DNA of 64,000 nucleotides from Streptococcus plurextorum DSM 22810. GTDB lineage: Bacteria; Bacillota; Bacilli; Lactobacillales; Streptococcaceae. The stretch covers positions 62,001 to 126,000 of the forward strand of contig NZ_AUIO01000001.1 in NCBI RefSeq assembly GCF_000423745.1, given 5' to 3'. The notes under the pieces were generated by a model. The model was not told the DNA's origin. It searched no databases and was given only the letters and a program-made list of their open reading frames with translations. The position numbers and the translations under genes are program-made. This document shows, piece by piece, positions 42,724 through 52,681 of the stretch. Within the stretch, counting starts at the first letter, position 1, and each line of letters begins with the position of its first letter.

Positions 42724-44742
42724 TTAAGCTCCTTTTAACATTATCATAGACATGGCATTTTCTTTACGAGATTGAGCTGCTAGTAACAACATGGCATTGA
42801 GCATAAATACCCAAAAGACTATTGCGCCAACCCAAACATTACTGATCATCATACTACTGGCTAGAAAACCAAGCAGAAAGACTGTGCATTGCGCTAAGAG
42901 ATAGCTGCGATGGAGACTAAAAAATGAAAAACCTGCTACTCGCTTAATAAAAATATCCCTACGAAACTCCGCAAAATAAAGCAGGTTCATCGTATTAAAC
43001 ATGAGAAGTGACGTCGCCACACCTAGTAAGGAACCTAGGAACATTGTAAGACTCTCACGCTTTAGATTATCCAATAAGGTCAGATAGGTCTGATAAGGAG
43101 ACCCTAGTTCTCCGACGAACTTGACCAAATCATGTGTCTGGAGGAGTTTTTGCGCAGTCTTCAAATCGTCAATATACAGAGAGGTTTGCAACACATTGGT
43201 CCAAAAGTCATAGGAATGTTCACCCATAGCCTCAGGCGTCACGACTACGATAATGGGGTCTCGTAAAAATTGATGATAGGTCATCGGACTGGCATTGTAG
43301 ATAAATCGATCTTTATTATTATCTAGATAGGCAATCGTCGCAGTCATGGGCTGTTCGATAGTTGCCTCACGCATTGCGGTTTGGCGAGTCACATGCTTTT
43401 CAAATAAAGCACGGTAATTTGCCTCATCATGTTTTAGCTTTTCAGGCAAGAGAAGGATAAATTCCCCAAGACTGAGATTATTGGCCTTTTCAGCTATCTC
43501 TGGACTAACCTCTACCTGTTGGCGTTTGAGGTACTGAGGTGTCACATAAAGGGCATTGCCTTCAGGACTATAATCTTCCCAGACGTAAGAAGCTTCCATG
43601 TGTCCTTTTGTCGTCAATGCAGCGATATTACGAAGACCCAAATAATGTTCTGATAAAATCGCCACATCTTCTTTTATCGCTTGATTGACAAAGCTGTACC
43701 AGTTGCTTGATCTTGCACCTGCCTCTCCCACAGATTCCCGTTCAAAACTGTCTCGATTCATGGACAAGGAAATGAGAGACTGTTCTTTCTCCCAAGCCAA
43801 ACGCCCCATCTCCTGTTGCTGCATGCCTTGAAAATAAATCACACTCCTATGGAGCCCAAAAGCTACCATCAAAACTGCTAACACTTGCCCAATCAGCATG
43901 ACACTCATCATGCCTCGCACCGGTAACTTACCTTTGATGACTTGCATGAGAGAGATTCTCTTCATGGCAATGGCGAATAAAAGAGCCAAAAGCAGTGACA
44001 AGATTAGTAAGAGCAGATTGTAAGCTAACAAACCCATCACTGTCATGTAAAATGGCAGCCAGGTAAAGTGAAGAAGGCTCCCTGTAAGAGCAGCTACTAC
44101 AAGTCCTACCAAGCAACCAAGCGCTAACATCAGGCTATCTGACTGGACATGACCAAGAAAAATCTTCCAGTGTCTTTCACCAGAAATAAGCAAAATGCCT
44201 ACTGTCCGTAAGACCTTAATATGCCCAATCACAGTCATGGCCCCAAAAGTCAGCAGAAAGACTATCAAGCCCATAAATGGGAAACCACGACCAAAAACAA
44301 CACTAAGAGTGCTCAGAAATGATGGTGAATGGATATGGCTCTTTGTCAGACCAAGTTGACTTAAAGCGTCTTTTAATTCTCCAACTCTCAACTGTCCGGA
44401 AAAAATGAAATAATTGACCGCTAAATTGATTTCTTCCTCATCCTTAATCTCTTTTTCCTTTAAGCCATCTGGTAATTCCCCCTCACCAAAGACTGTGTAA
44501 GTCGGCTTAGATATCCCATCACTGCCTAAATCCCAATGTTGAAGTGCAATCAGACTGTGACGTTGCCTCGCCAGATCCTCCAAAGCATCTGCCACTTGAG
44601 GGTAAGTAAGATCAGAGGGTCTCTCCATAACCGCAACCGATGGGTAATAATGAGACACAAAGGTATCCGACCAAACTGTAAATACCCAGACAAAAAAGAG
44701 ACTGGCTAACACGTTAGATATTAGAACAAACAGGCTTTTCAT
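42724..44742 (-). CDS. DUF1430 bacteriocin-associated integral membrane protein
   Basis: A 672-residue FtsX-like permease with an N-terminal helix (SLFVLISNVLASLFFVWVF), a large extracytoplasmic domain with SHYYPSVAVMERPSDLTYPQVADALEDLARQRH, a central cluster of helices (about 170-300), a second outer domain and C-terminal helices. This family forms transporter or immunity complexes for lactococcin-972-type peptides. No precursor is visible nearby. The ATG at 44742 is preferred because GGAGG lies 8 bases upstream; the frame stays open for 31 more residues without a ribosome site. Confidence 0.85.
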   Translation of the reverse strand: MKSLFVLISNVLASLFFVWVFTVWSDTFVSHYYPSVAVMERPSDLTYPQVADALEDLARQRHSLIALQHWDLGSDGISKPTYTVFGEGELPDGLKEKEIKDEEEINLAVNYFIFSGQLRVGELKDALSQLGLTKSHIHSPSFLSTLSVVFGRGFPFMGLIVFLLTFGAMTVIGHIKVLRTVGILLISGERHWKIFLGHVQSDSLMLALGCLVGLVVAALTGSLLHFTWLPFYMTVMGLLAYNLLLLILSLLLALLFAIAMKRISLMQVIKGKLPVRGMMSVMLIGQVLAVLMVAFGLHRSVIYFQGMQQQEMGRLAWEKEQSLISLSMNRDSFERESVGEAGARSSNWYSFVNQAIKEDVAILSEHYLGLRNIAALTTKGHMEASYVWEDYSPEGNALYVTPQYLKRQQVEVSPEIAEKANNLSLGEFILLLPEKLKHDEANYRALFEKHVTRQTAMREATIEQPMTATIAYLDNNKDRFIYNASPMTYHQFLRDPIIVVVTPEAMGEHSYDFWTNVLQTSLYIDDLKTAQKLLQTHDLVKFVGELGSPYQTYLTLLDNLKRESLTMFLGSLLGVATSLLMFNTMNLLYFAEFRRDIFIKRVAGFSFFSLHRSYLLAQCTVFLLGFLASSMMISNVWVGAIVFWVFMLNAMLLLAAQSRKENAMSMIMLKGA

Positions 44743-44761
44743 GTCATTACCTCCGACAATC

Positions 44762-44815
44762 GTAAGTGCTATATGTAGATATTTTATATGTATATTTTTC
44801 ATATATAATATAACA
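44762..44815 (-). promoter_or_regulatory. AT-rich control region upstream of the DUF1430 operon
   Basis: About 50 bases almost free of GC, containing a TATATG...CATATA inverted arrangement with a T-rich spacer (plus strand, about 44787-44809) and repeated ATATGTA. Several -10-like TATAAT elements overlap. It has the look of an operator for a small dimeric regulator such as a PadR protein, which is an inference. Confidence 0.35.
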
Positions 44816-44859
44816 CATTTATTTTGTAAGCGCAATCATAAATAATCTCCATTTTGACA

Positions 44860-44892
44860 AAAAAAGAGAGACGACAAGGTCTCTCAAAAAAT
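44860..44892 (-). terminator. Bidirectional terminator after the heterodimeric ABC exporter
   Basis: Seven-base-pair stem GAGAGAC / GTCTCTC (44866-44872 with 44879-44885) with A-runs and T-runs on both sides. Confidence 0.8.
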
Positions 44893-44949
44893 AGACGAAT
44901 CACTTACTACTAAGCAGTAATGATACCTTATCCAACTCCTTTGTCGCAC

Positions 44950-46665
44950 TTACGCGACTGCTTGAGCCATTTGCATCTGGTGATAAATGCCTTGCTTAGC
45001 CATCAGTTCTTGATGATTGCCATGTTCAACAATATTACCATCTACCATCACTAAAATCATATCAGCAGATTGGATAGTGGACAGTCTATGAGCAATAATA
45101 AAACTGGTCCGCCCTTGCATCAATGTCTCAAAGGCTTCTTGAACCAAAAGCTCTGTACGGGTGTCAATGGAGGAAGTAGCTTCATCCAAAATGAGGATTT
45201 GAGGCAATTTAAGGAAGATTCGAGCAATGGTCAACAACTGACGTTGACCTTGAGACAAGGAATCCCCACCATCCTTGAGGAGGGTATCATAGCCTTGTGG
45301 CAACTGCCGAATAAAGAAATCAGCATTGGCCGATTTGGCAGCAGCTACCACCTCTTCTCTACTGGCATTAGGATTAGCATAGGCGATATTATCGTGAATA
45401 CTTGCATTTTTCAACCAAGTTTCCTGCAATACCATGCCGATTTGACTGCGAAAATCCTCACGTTTGTAATCACTCAAGGCTGTTCCATCCAATAAAATCT
45501 GTCCACCGGTAACGTCATAAAAGCGCATCAGCAAATTGATAAGCGTTGATTTCCCAGCCCCAGTAGGTCCCACGATAGCTACTTTACTAGCCGCAGGAAT
45601 GGTCATCGAAAGCTTATCGATCAATTGTGGGCTATTGGGATAGGCAAAGGAAACCTGATCAAAGATGACTTCCCCAGCTAATTTTTCTCCCTCTGGTAGC
45701 GCCCTTCCATCGTCGATGAGACTAGGCTCATCTAAGATAGCATATAAGCGTTCTGCACAAGCTAAGGCGCTCTGCAATTCAGCCAAAACCGACGAAATAT
45801 CATTAAACGGCTTAGTGTACTGGGCGACATAGTTCAAAAAAGTAGTCAACTGTCCAACAGTAAAATTGCCAGTCATGATCCGATAGGCACCAACACCCGT
45901 CAATAGCGCATAAATCAAAGCATTAACAAAGCGCGTGGCTGGATTGACTGTAGAAGAGTAGAAAGTGGCTCCTAAGGAATGCTTAGCATAAGTCTCATTG
46001 ATGGTCGTAAAGCTAGCAATGGCTTGCGCTTGGCCATTAAAGGACTGGATAAGACTTTCTGGTCCTATCATTTCTTCTACTAGCTGCGTCTGAAGCCCTC
46101 GTGACTGTGTCTGACTCTGATATAGGCTGTAACTTTTACTAGCAATAAAACGGGCTACAAAAAGAGAAAGTGGCGTCAGGCACAAGACTAAGACTAGCAT
46201 CACTATGTCCAAACCAGCCATGGTAACAATTGTCACTAAAATCGTCAAAAAACCTACTAAAAATTGATTAAAAATCATGAGAAGGCCATTACTCAGTTGC
46301 TCGGTATCGGCTGTCAAACGGCTAACCATATCTCCGACACCATGTTTATCCAGATAGGTAATGGGCAAGTGATGAAGTTTGGCAATAACTGATTGACGCA
46401 GCTGTTCAATCTTCTTAAAAATCAAGCGATTGTAAAGGAGAGGAGCCAGCCACTGCACCAGACTATTGGCAACAATGACCACCACCATCTGCCCTATCAC
46501 AGTTGGTAAAACAAGAAGCAGCTGTTCTTGGAGAAGGCTATCGATAGCCCGACCAATTAAGATAGGTAAGTAAATGGTTAGCGCTACTTGCGCTATCGTC
46601 AAGATAAAAATACTGATGATTAGGCTAGGGGAAGCCAGCAAGTCTTTTAGCAAACGTTTAAGCAT
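44950..46665 (-). CDS. ABC exporter subunit (permease-ATPase fusion), second of a pair
   Basis: A 571-residue half-transporter: six helices in the first 310 residues, then an ATPase with Walker A VGPTGAGKSTLINLLMRFYD, Q-loop GMVLQETWL, signature SLSQGQRQLLTIARI, Walker B LILDEATSSIDT and AHRLST. Here the signature reads SLSQG in place of SLSGG, a common change in the degenerate-site partner of heterodimers. The ATG at 46665 overlaps the first subunit stop by 8 bases. Heterodimeric multidrug or peptide exporter; substrate unknown. Confidence 0.9.
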   Translation of the reverse strand: MLKRLLKDLLASPSLIISIFILTIAQVALTIYLPILIGRAIDSLLQEQLLLVLPTVIGQMVVVIVANSLVQWLAPLLYNRLIFKKIEQLRQSVIAKLHHLPITYLDKHGVGDMVSRLTADTEQLSNGLLMIFNQFLVGFLTILVTIVTMAGLDIVMLVLVLCLTPLSLFVARFIASKSYSLYQSQTQSRGLQTQLVEEMIGPESLIQSFNGQAQAIASFTTINETYAKHSLGATFYSSTVNPATRFVNALIYALLTGVGAYRIMTGNFTVGQLTTFLNYVAQYTKPFNDISSVLAELQSALACAERLYAILDEPSLIDDGRALPEGEKLAGEVIFDQVSFAYPNSPQLIDKLSMTIPAASKVAIVGPTGAGKSTLINLLMRFYDVTGGQILLDGTALSDYKREDFRSQIGMVLQETWLKNASIHDNIAYANPNASREEVVAAAKSANADFFIRQLPQGYDTLLKDGGDSLSQGQRQLLTIARIFLKLPQILILDEATSSIDTRTELLVQEAFETLMQGRTSFIIAHRLSTIQSADMILVMVDGNIVEHGNHQELMAKQGIYHQMQMAQAVA

Positions 46666-48382
46666 GTAGGCCACCTTTCTCTTGAGAGGCACAAATTTCC
46701 TGATAAATGGTATTTCCCTCCAATAACTCTTGGTGTTTGCCAAGACCTGACTGTTGCCCCTGCTCTAACACTAAAATCTTATCCGCTTCAATGATACTAG
46801 CCGGTCGTTGCGAAATCAAGATGACAGTGGTCCCTGTCAAATGAACACGCAGAGCCTTAAGCAATCGACTTTCTGTCAGATAATCCAAAGCAGAGGTAGC
46901 ATCATCTAAAACCAAAAATGGCGCTTTTCTAAGGATGGCACGCGCAATGGTTAAGCGTTGGCGTTGTCCTCCTGAAAAATTTCTACCAAAGCTTGCGACC
47001 TCAGCATCCAATTGCCCCTCTTTATCACGAACAAAATCATCAGCTTGAGCAATCTCAAGAGCCTGCCAAAGCGCAGCATCTTCTACCATTTCTTCCAAGC
47101 CCAAGGTCAGATTGGAGCGAATCGTCCCCTTGAAAAGTTCTGCCTTTTGAGGAACTACAGCAACAAGTTGTCGCCATTCCTTCAAGGTTTGAGGACTCTT
47201 TCCTTCTTGGTAAATGGCAAAGCTGCCCTGGTTGGGATAGTAGAGACCATTGATGAGTTTTACAAAACTTGTTTTACCAGAACCTGTACCTCCAATAATA
47301 CCTAAACATTCACCCTTATCAAGAGTTAAGGAGATGTTCGAAAGGGCTGGTTGACTAGCTTCTGGATAGGTAAAGCTGATGGCATCGGCAACTAAAGCCT
47401 GTTCTGAAAAGGTCTGTTCTAAAGGAGCCGATAAATCTTCTGAGGCTAAATCAAACACCGAGGCAACACGTTTAGCCGAGACAAAGGATTGATTCAATGT
47501 GGTGATTAACATGGTTAACTTAATTAGCTCAACTAAAATCTGGAGAAGATAATTGACCAAAGCCACCAACATTCCCTGACTTAAGAGCCCCCCTTGAATG
47601 CTTAAACCACCTTGCCAAATGAGGACAACTAAGGTCATATTGACCACCAGATAGGTAAGTGGGGTTACCAGAATAGACAAATCTCCTGTCTTAATCTGTT
47701 GCGCCCTATAAGCTGCATTAACTTCTGAAAAATCCGCAATCTCACCTTTTGTCTGATTAAAAGCTCTGATGATTCGGATACCCTGCATTTGCTCACGCGT
47801 CAAGGAAACCATCTTATCCAACTGTTGGCGAAGTAAAGCATAGCGAGGCGTCAGCAGTCGACTGGTAATACCGACAATGATAAATAAAACAAAGACCATG
47901 AGGCAAAACCAAAGAGCCAGCTTTTGATCAATGGTAAAAGCCATGATAATAGCGCCAAAAACAATAAAAGGAGAACGCAGAAACAGCCTCAAAAACAGGT
48001 TAATGCCTTGCTGAATTTGTAGGGTATCGCTAGTCATGCGCGAAACAAGACTAGAAGTCCCTAGCTTATCACGCTCTGATTGTGGCAGAGTCATGATTTT
48101 ACGAAATAAATCCTGACTCAGTTTTTGGGTATAATCAATCGCTGTCTTTGCTGAGTAGTATTGTGCCGTTATCGCAACCAAGCAACCGACGATCGCTAAG
48201 AACACAAGTAAAGCAATCATGGCTCCAAACTGCCTCATATCGTTATTTGGAATAGCATGGTCTAAAATCTGTGCCAACACTAAAGGAACTATGAGTTCAA
48301 AAGAAGCTTCTAAAAGTTTGAAAAAAGGACCTAAGATAGCTTCCTTCAGATAGCCTTTAAAATACTTGAGTAAATCTGTCAT
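46658..48382 (-). CDS. ABC exporter subunit (permease-ATPase fusion), first of a pair
   Basis: A 574-residue half-transporter: hydrophobic segments within about residues 1-300 and an ATPase domain with Walker A IIGGTGSGKTSFVKLINGLY, AVVPQKAEL, signature NFSGGQRQRLTIARAIL, Walker B LVLDDATSALD (Asp in place of the catalytic Glu that follows the Walker B Asp) and ISQRPAS (Gln where the switch His is usual). Those changes mark it as the degenerate partner of a heterodimer. The start is ATG at 48382, with GTG directly before it in frame. Confidence 0.9.
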   Translation of the reverse strand: MTDLLKYFKGYLKEAILGPFFKLLEASFELIVPLVLAQILDHAIPNNDMRQFGAMIALLVFLAIVGCLVAITAQYYSAKTAIDYTQKLSQDLFRKIMTLPQSERDKLGTSSLVSRMTSDTLQIQQGINLFLRLFLRSPFIVFGAIIMAFTIDQKLALWFCLMVFVLFIIVGITSRLLTPRYALLRQQLDKMVSLTREQMQGIRIIRAFNQTKGEIADFSEVNAAYRAQQIKTGDLSILVTPLTYLVVNMTLVVLIWQGGLSIQGGLLSQGMLVALVNYLLQILVELIKLTMLITTLNQSFVSAKRVASVFDLASEDLSAPLEQTFSEQALVADAISFTYPEASQPALSNISLTLDKGECLGIIGGTGSGKTSFVKLINGLYYPNQGSFAIYQEGKSPQTLKEWRQLVAVVPQKAELFKGTIRSNLTLGLEEMVEDAALWQALEIAQADDFVRDKEGQLDAEVASFGRNFSGGQRQRLTIARAILRKAPFLVLDDATSALDYLTESRLLKALRVHLTGTTVILISQRPASIIEADKILVLEQGQQSGLGKHQELLEGNTIYQEICASQEKGGLHA

Positions 48383-48406
48383 CACTTTTCCATTCTAAAA
48401 CAACCT

Positions 48407-49015
48407 CTAGGAGAAGAGGTTGAAAACTTTGATTAAATAAAGATTGGCCTGCACCTGCCTGGAGTAATAGAAATTACCACCATTCTGATAAAGCTCTGCT
48501 CCACCATTGAGGTAGGCAATGAGATTGTGATAAGGATAAGTTTTACCAGTGTTATTACCAAGACTAGGAGCAACGACTTCTTTAGAGTAGTGTTTTGCTA
48601 ACTCAAGGCTATTAACACCGCCATTTTCCGCAACATAGCGAATGTAATTGGAACCAAAATTGTAAGCCTGAACAGCTGTCCAAACATCAACCCCTGCTTG
48701 CTCTGCCTTCTCTAAATTGTCTGACAGAACTGTCACTCCCTGACGGACACTTTCCCTGCTGTCTGTGATGGTATTGACCTGCCCAGTTGAGCTTTCGCTT
48801 GACTGCATGATGTCTGCCCTATCCCCTTTACTTTCTGTATAGATCATGGCTAACACCAAGTCCTCGTTAGCCTGACTATCATTTTCAGCTAACACTTCTC
48901 TTACCATTTCTCGGTATGTGAGAACCCTTTGAACCGCTTGATGGGTACGAAAGCCCCAGATAAGCATGCCTAGGAAAAATAGCAGAGCCAGTAACCGTCT
49001 AAGTTTTTTTAACAT
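48407..49015 (-). CDS. Lysozyme-like (Pvaa/CwlT-type) wall hydrolase, membrane-anchored
   Basis: A 202-residue protein with an N-terminal signal anchor (LRRLLALLFFLGMLIWGF) and a bacterial lysozyme-like domain: the catalytic Glu in EDLVLAMIYTESKGDRADIMQSSES (about residue 61), then VRQGVTVLSDNLEKAEQAGVDVWTAVQAYNFGSNYIRYV. It resembles pneumococcal Pvaa. It probably acts on peptidoglycan in the outer wall zone. The ATG overlaps the nucleoid-protein stop (TAATG). Confidence 0.85.
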   Translation of the reverse strand: MLKKLRRLLALLFFLGMLIWGFRTHQAVQRVLTYREMVREVLAENDSQANEDLVLAMIYTESKGDRADIMQSSESSTGQVNTITDSRESVRQGVTVLSDNLEKAEQAGVDVWTAVQAYNFGSNYIRYVAENGGVNSLELAKHYSKEVVAPSLGNNTGKTYPYHNLIAYLNGGAELYQNGGNFYYSRQVQANLYLIKVFNLFS

Positions 49016-49992
49016 TATTTATTTTGAATATCCTGTATATTTTTGATGAGTATGGAGTAAGTGCCATCTGTATTTTGGATGAATTCCACACTCTCTGCAT
49101 CCTGATAAATATTATTTGGAACGATGAGCTCAATCCCATTTGACAAAGATAGCTTCTGGGTTTCCAATTTTTTAATCTGACGTGAATGGTCAATATCAGA
49201 TACCTTGATAGGCTCAGGAATACTGTCTTTCAGCTGGTCTACAAAGGTTAAGCGTGCGGTCAAATTCTGATCAAAAAGCTGGTTAGCCAGCTTTTCAGGC
49301 GACAATTCTTCGTCTTCTTCTAAGTTTTTGAAAATAGCTGTTTTCATCTTAGACTGGAAAGCAAAGTCATCCTGGTTGAAACTATCAGCCACCTTCTGTG
49401 CTACTTGTTCCACCTGCTTGATGGCCTTTTTGACCGACTGCTCTGGCTTAACCTGCAATAAATTCTCCGAAAAATAGTTGGCAAAAGCACCGTTATGCTT
49501 GATACGCTTTTCAATCAGATAATATTGATAGGTTTTTCGGTTAATGAGCAGGGCTTCATCAGGGGTTTGTGCTGCAGATGGCAGGTTGTTTTGGGTGAGT
49601 TTGATGGGAGATGTGCTGTCGCCACTGACATGAGTCAGGTTCTCACGTAGGCCGACACGTAAAAAAGCAAAATACTCCTGACCATCCCGGTCAAATTGGA
49701 TAAAGACCAAATCATTGGTCTTTTGATCCTCTGAAATGACAAATTCTTCCTTCCAAAGCTCTGCTATTTTAACAGACGTCTCCAAAAAATCATCTGTCAG
49801 GTAAGAAAGAAAAGTGTTATCCTCTTCAAACTGTCCCCGCTTGGCTTCATCAGAAAAAACCTTGCTGAGTTTTTTACGAAAATACTCATCCAAACGCGGT
49901 GTTATGGTTAGAGCCTCTTCCGCCAAAATCAGGTCAGTGTCCTCTGGGGTAAACTGGTGAATAATAATTTTTTTGATATATAAATCTAGCAT
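49015..49992 (-). CDS. Nucleoid-associated protein, YejK/NdpA family
   Basis: A 325-residue protein with the 37-kDa nucleoid-associated protein pattern: LDLYIKKIIIHQFTPEDTDLILAEEALTITPRLDEYFRKKL at the N terminus, FIQFDRDGQEYFAFLRVGLRENLTHV, and SIPEPIKVSDIDHSRQIKKLETQKLSLSNGIELIVPNNIYQD. It binds DNA in other bacteria; role in streptococci is little known. AAGAGGAACG precedes the ATG. Confidence 0.8.
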   Translation of the reverse strand: MLDLYIKKIIIHQFTPEDTDLILAEEALTITPRLDEYFRKKLSKVFSDEAKRGQFEEDNTFLSYLTDDFLETSVKIAELWKEEFVISEDQKTNDLVFIQFDRDGQEYFAFLRVGLRENLTHVSGDSTSPIKLTQNNLPSAAQTPDEALLINRKTYQYYLIEKRIKHNGAFANYFSENLLQVKPEQSVKKAIKQVEQVAQKVADSFNQDDFAFQSKMKTAIFKNLEEDEELSPEKLANQLFDQNLTARLTFVDQLKDSIPEPIKVSDIDHSRQIKKLETQKLSLSNGIELIVPNNIYQDAESVEFIQNTDGTYSILIKNIQDIQNK

Positions 49993-50031
49993 CGTTCCTC
50001 TTCATTACGATTCGGACTAAGCCAAATCGTT

Positions 50032-51282
50032 TTAATACAATGGAAATTGATTGGTCAAGTCACGGACAGCTGTTCGAACTTGGTCCAAGACTTCCTCATT
50101 ATCGTGATTTTTAAGGGCGGTAATGAGGAGTTCAGCAACTTTACGACACTCTTTTTCCTTGAAACCACGACTGGTTACTGCTGCACTGCCGATACGAATA
50201 CCTGATGTCTTAAAAGGTGATAGGGTCTCAAAAGGAATGCTGTTTTTATTGAGGGTGATATTGACCTCATCGAGCAAATGCTGAGCAGCTTTGCCATTTT
50301 CAATCACCTGAGTCACATCAACCAAGAAAACATGGTTATCTGTCCCACCAGAAATCAAACGAAAGGCCTTATCTTGTGCAAAAACATCAGCCATCGCCTG
50401 ACAATTTTTGATGACTTGACTAGCGTAGTCTTTCCATGATGGGTCTAGATTTTCCTTGAAAGCAACAGCTTTAGCTGCAATCACGTGTTCCAAAGGACCA
50501 CCTTGCATGCCTGGGAAAACAGCCGAGTCAATCTTTTTAGCCAAGGCTTCATCATTAGTCAAAATCAATCCACCACGTGGCCCACGCAAGGTTTTATGAG
50601 TCGTTGAAGTCGTGATGTCAGCATATGGGACAGGATTTGGGTGAAGACCTGCCGCCACTAGTCCTGCGATATGAGCCATGTCGACCATCAACTTAGCTCC
50701 TACGCTATCCGCAATGTCACGGAATTTTGCAAAGTCAATCGTGCGAGAATAAGCTGACGCACCCGCCACAATAAGCTTAGGTTTAACCTCATGAGCACGC
50801 GCCAAAATCGCTTCATAATCAAGCATTTCAGTCTCTTTATCAACACCATAAGCGACAAAGTTGTAGGTCTTCCCTGAAAAATTAACAGGAGAACCATGTG
50901 TCAAGTGTCCACCAGCAGACAAATCCATGCCTAAAACCGTATCGCCTGGCTCAATCAATGCTGCATAAGCAGCAGCATTTGCCTGAGAACCTGAGTGGGG
51001 TTGAACATTGGCAAACTGAGCCCCAAAGATGGCTTTAGCGCGGTCAATGGCCAAATTTTCCACCACATCGACACAATCTGTCCCACCGTAGTAACGTTTC
51101 CCTGGATAACCTTCAGCGTATTTATTGGTCAAAACAGAGCCTTGGGCAGCCATAACAGCCTTTGATACCACGTTTTCAGAAGCAATCAGCTCAATATTAT
51201 TCTGCTGACGCGCCTCTTCTGCTGCAATCGCCGCCCATAGCTCGGGGTCAAATGCCTTGTAATCTTCCTTATCAAAAATCAT
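50032..51282 (-). CDS. glyA: Serine hydroxymethyltransferase
   Basis: Pyridoxal-phosphate enzyme that interconverts serine and glycine with tetrahydrofolate, the main source of one-carbon units. The 416 residues have [40 protein letters not shown], the pyridoxal-phosphate region [15 protein letters not shown] and HLTHGSPVN, and the Schiff-base Lys in [15 protein letters not shown] (about residue 226). AAGGAG precedes the ATG. Followed upstream by the phosphoesterase and GNAT genes. Confidence 0.97.
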   Translation of the reverse strand: MIFDKEDYKAFDPELWAAIAAEEARQQNNIELIASENVVSKAVMAAQGSVLTNKYAEGYPGKRYYGGTDCVDVVENLAIDRAKAIFGAQFANVQPHSGSQANAAAYAALIEPGDTVLGMDLSAGGHLTHGSPVNFSGKTYNFVAYGVDKETEMLDYEAILARAHEVKPKLIVAGASAYSRTIDFAKFRDIADSVGAKLMVDMAHIAGLVAAGLHPNPVPYADITTSTTHKTLRGPRGGLILTNDEALAKKIDSAVFPGMQGGPLEHVIAAKAVAFKENLDPSWKDYASQVIKNCQAMADVFAQDKAFRLISGGTDNHVFLVDVTQVIENGKAAQHLLDEVNITLNKNSIPFETLSPFKTSGIRIGSAAVTSRGFKEKECRKVAELLITALKNHDNEEVLDQVRTAVRDLTNQFPLY

Positions 51283-51295
51283 GTTTTTCTCCTTT

Positions 51296-52111
51296 TTATT
51301 GTAAATCTTTTATATAACCTTCTCGGGCAATAATCTCCTCTAGCCGAGTACGATTATGCGTCTGGTTTATACTGGTACGAATCTGCTCAGTATAGAGATC
51401 AAAAAATGGAAGGTCTTTTTGTCGGGCACGTTCAATTTCTTTTTCCCGGTCGTAGAAAACTTTCCTGAAATTGATACTTACTCCATGGCCATTTACCTCT
51501 AAAATAGCATATTGGGCACGAAAATCCTTTCGTAAGGTCTCCCAAGGATAATATGGATTTCCCACCGAACCAGGGTTTATCAGCATTTGTCCCTTGCTAC
51601 TATACCGTAACATTTGCTCGTGAATATGCCCATAAACAGCGACATCACAGGGATATTTTTGAAAAAGTTCATCGATTCGTTCTTGTGGCGCATGATGAAT
51701 AAGATCTCCTCCCCAGTTCTTGTCAGGATGATTATGAGAGATGGAAAAACGTATGCCTTCAACTTCTCTAATGACATGAAGAGGCGTTTCTCGAATGGTT
51801 TGAATGTGTTCAGGCGAGACATTACGTGACAAATATTGCGACAATTTCAACAAATAAACTTCTTCACAATCCTCTAAGCCGTACTGACCATCTAGCGCTT
51901 CTAAAAAGCAGTCGTCCCAATTTCCACGAACAGTGACACTAGGTTTTATATTAGCCAGTAAATCCAGCAAATCACTATCCCCATGACCAGGCAAAAGCAA
52001 ATCTCCTAACAGCCAATAATCATTCACCTCTTGCTTTTTAGCATCTGCAAGCACTACTTCTAGAGCTGTCATATTGCCATGAATATCTGATAAAAGGGCT
52101 ATTTTACTCAT
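51296..52111 (-). CDS. Metallophosphoesterase
   Basis: A 271-residue calcineurin-type phosphoesterase: [23 protein letters not shown] (Asp, His at residues 9-11), [23 protein letters not shown] (second metal site GD), [21 protein letters not shown] and [10 protein letters not shown] with NPGSVG. The group resembles YfcE/MJ0936-like and diadenosine-tetraphosphatase-like enzymes; substrate not determined. The ATG at 52111 follows GAAGG and overlaps the GNAT stop. Confidence 0.85.
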   Translation of the reverse strand: MSKIALLSDIHGNMTALEVVLADAKKQEVNDYWLLGDLLLPGHGDSDLLDLLANIKPSVTVRGNWDDCFLEALDGQYGLEDCEEVYLLKLSQYLSRNVSPEHIQTIRETPLHVIREVEGIRFSISHNHPDKNWGGDLIHHAPQERIDELFQKYPCDVAVYGHIHEQMLRYSSKGQMLINPGSVGNPYYPWETLRKDFRAQYAILEVNGHGVSINFRKVFYDREKEIERARQKDLPFFDLYTEQIRTSINQTHNRTRLEEIIAREGYIKDLQ

Positions 52112-52539
52112 GATAAGACCTTCATAAACCGTTCTTGGCACTTGTCATTGGTATAACCGATAGCTCTGTAAAAAGCATGAGCATCCGTCCTGTGACAAGC
52201 AGAATTTAGGCGAATAAAGCCAAGTTCTCTAGCCTTGGCTTCCTTTTCAAGCTCTTCCATGAGTTGGCGCCCCAGTCCCTTGCCTTGATAAGCAGGACTA
52301 ACCGCTAAGGCCAATACATTGAGACCAGCTTCTGAATAAGTAGCCTCATAGACCTGCGCGTGGACATAAGCAATCACTCTATCCTCATCATCCGTTGCCC
52401 CGATTAGGAGGTGACTACCGTTAGCTAAGCATTTTTCTAGCTGAGATTGCGTTTTTTCCAAAGGAAAAGGATAACCAAGCGCCTCATCATTAAGGCGATT
52501 TAGGGCTTCCGCATCTGTTACGTCTATCCATCGCATCAT
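52108..52539 (-). CDS. GNAT-family N-acetyltransferase
   Basis: A 143-residue acetyltransferase with the acetyl-CoA loop ALAVSPAYQGKGLGRQLMEELEKEAKARELGFIRLNSACHRTDAHAFYRAIGY, a compact GNAT signature. Preceded by AAGGAGG and its own TGGTATAAT promoter with a hairpin leader. It begins a small unit with the phosphoesterase and glyA. Substrate unknown. Confidence 0.86.
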   Translation of the reverse strand: MMRWIDVTDAEALNRLNDEALGYPFPLEKTQSQLEKCLANGSHLLIGATDDEDRVIAYVHAQVYEATYSEAGLNVLALAVSPAYQGKGLGRQLMEELEKEAKARELGFIRLNSACHRTDAHAFYRAIGYTNDKCQERFMKVLS

Positions 52540-52560
52540 GTCTGTCCTCCTTAATCGCAA

Positions 52561-52621
52561 GCTTCCTTTTGTATTTAGCTAAAGGAAGCCTAAGCCTTTT
52601 TATAAAGGTATTTCTATTATA
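52561..52621 (-). promoter_or_regulatory. GNAT/glyA-side promoter and leader hairpin
   Basis: TATAAT (52616-52621) with an extended TGG, minus strand. The leader holds GCTTCCTTT / AAAGGAAGC (52561-52590 area, about 9 base pairs) immediately before the AAGGAGG ribosome site. There is no T-run in it. Confidence 0.5.
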
Positions 52622-52681
52622 CCAAAATATCAGCTAATAAGAGGTCATAATCTCACGATTTCCTAAAATTGCCCCTTTATA

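Noticed and set aside
44743-44949. Search for a lactococcin-972-type precursor upstream of the DUF1430 gene
   Set aside because: Only AT-rich control sequence and a bidirectional terminator are present; no signal-peptide ORF of about 100 residues.
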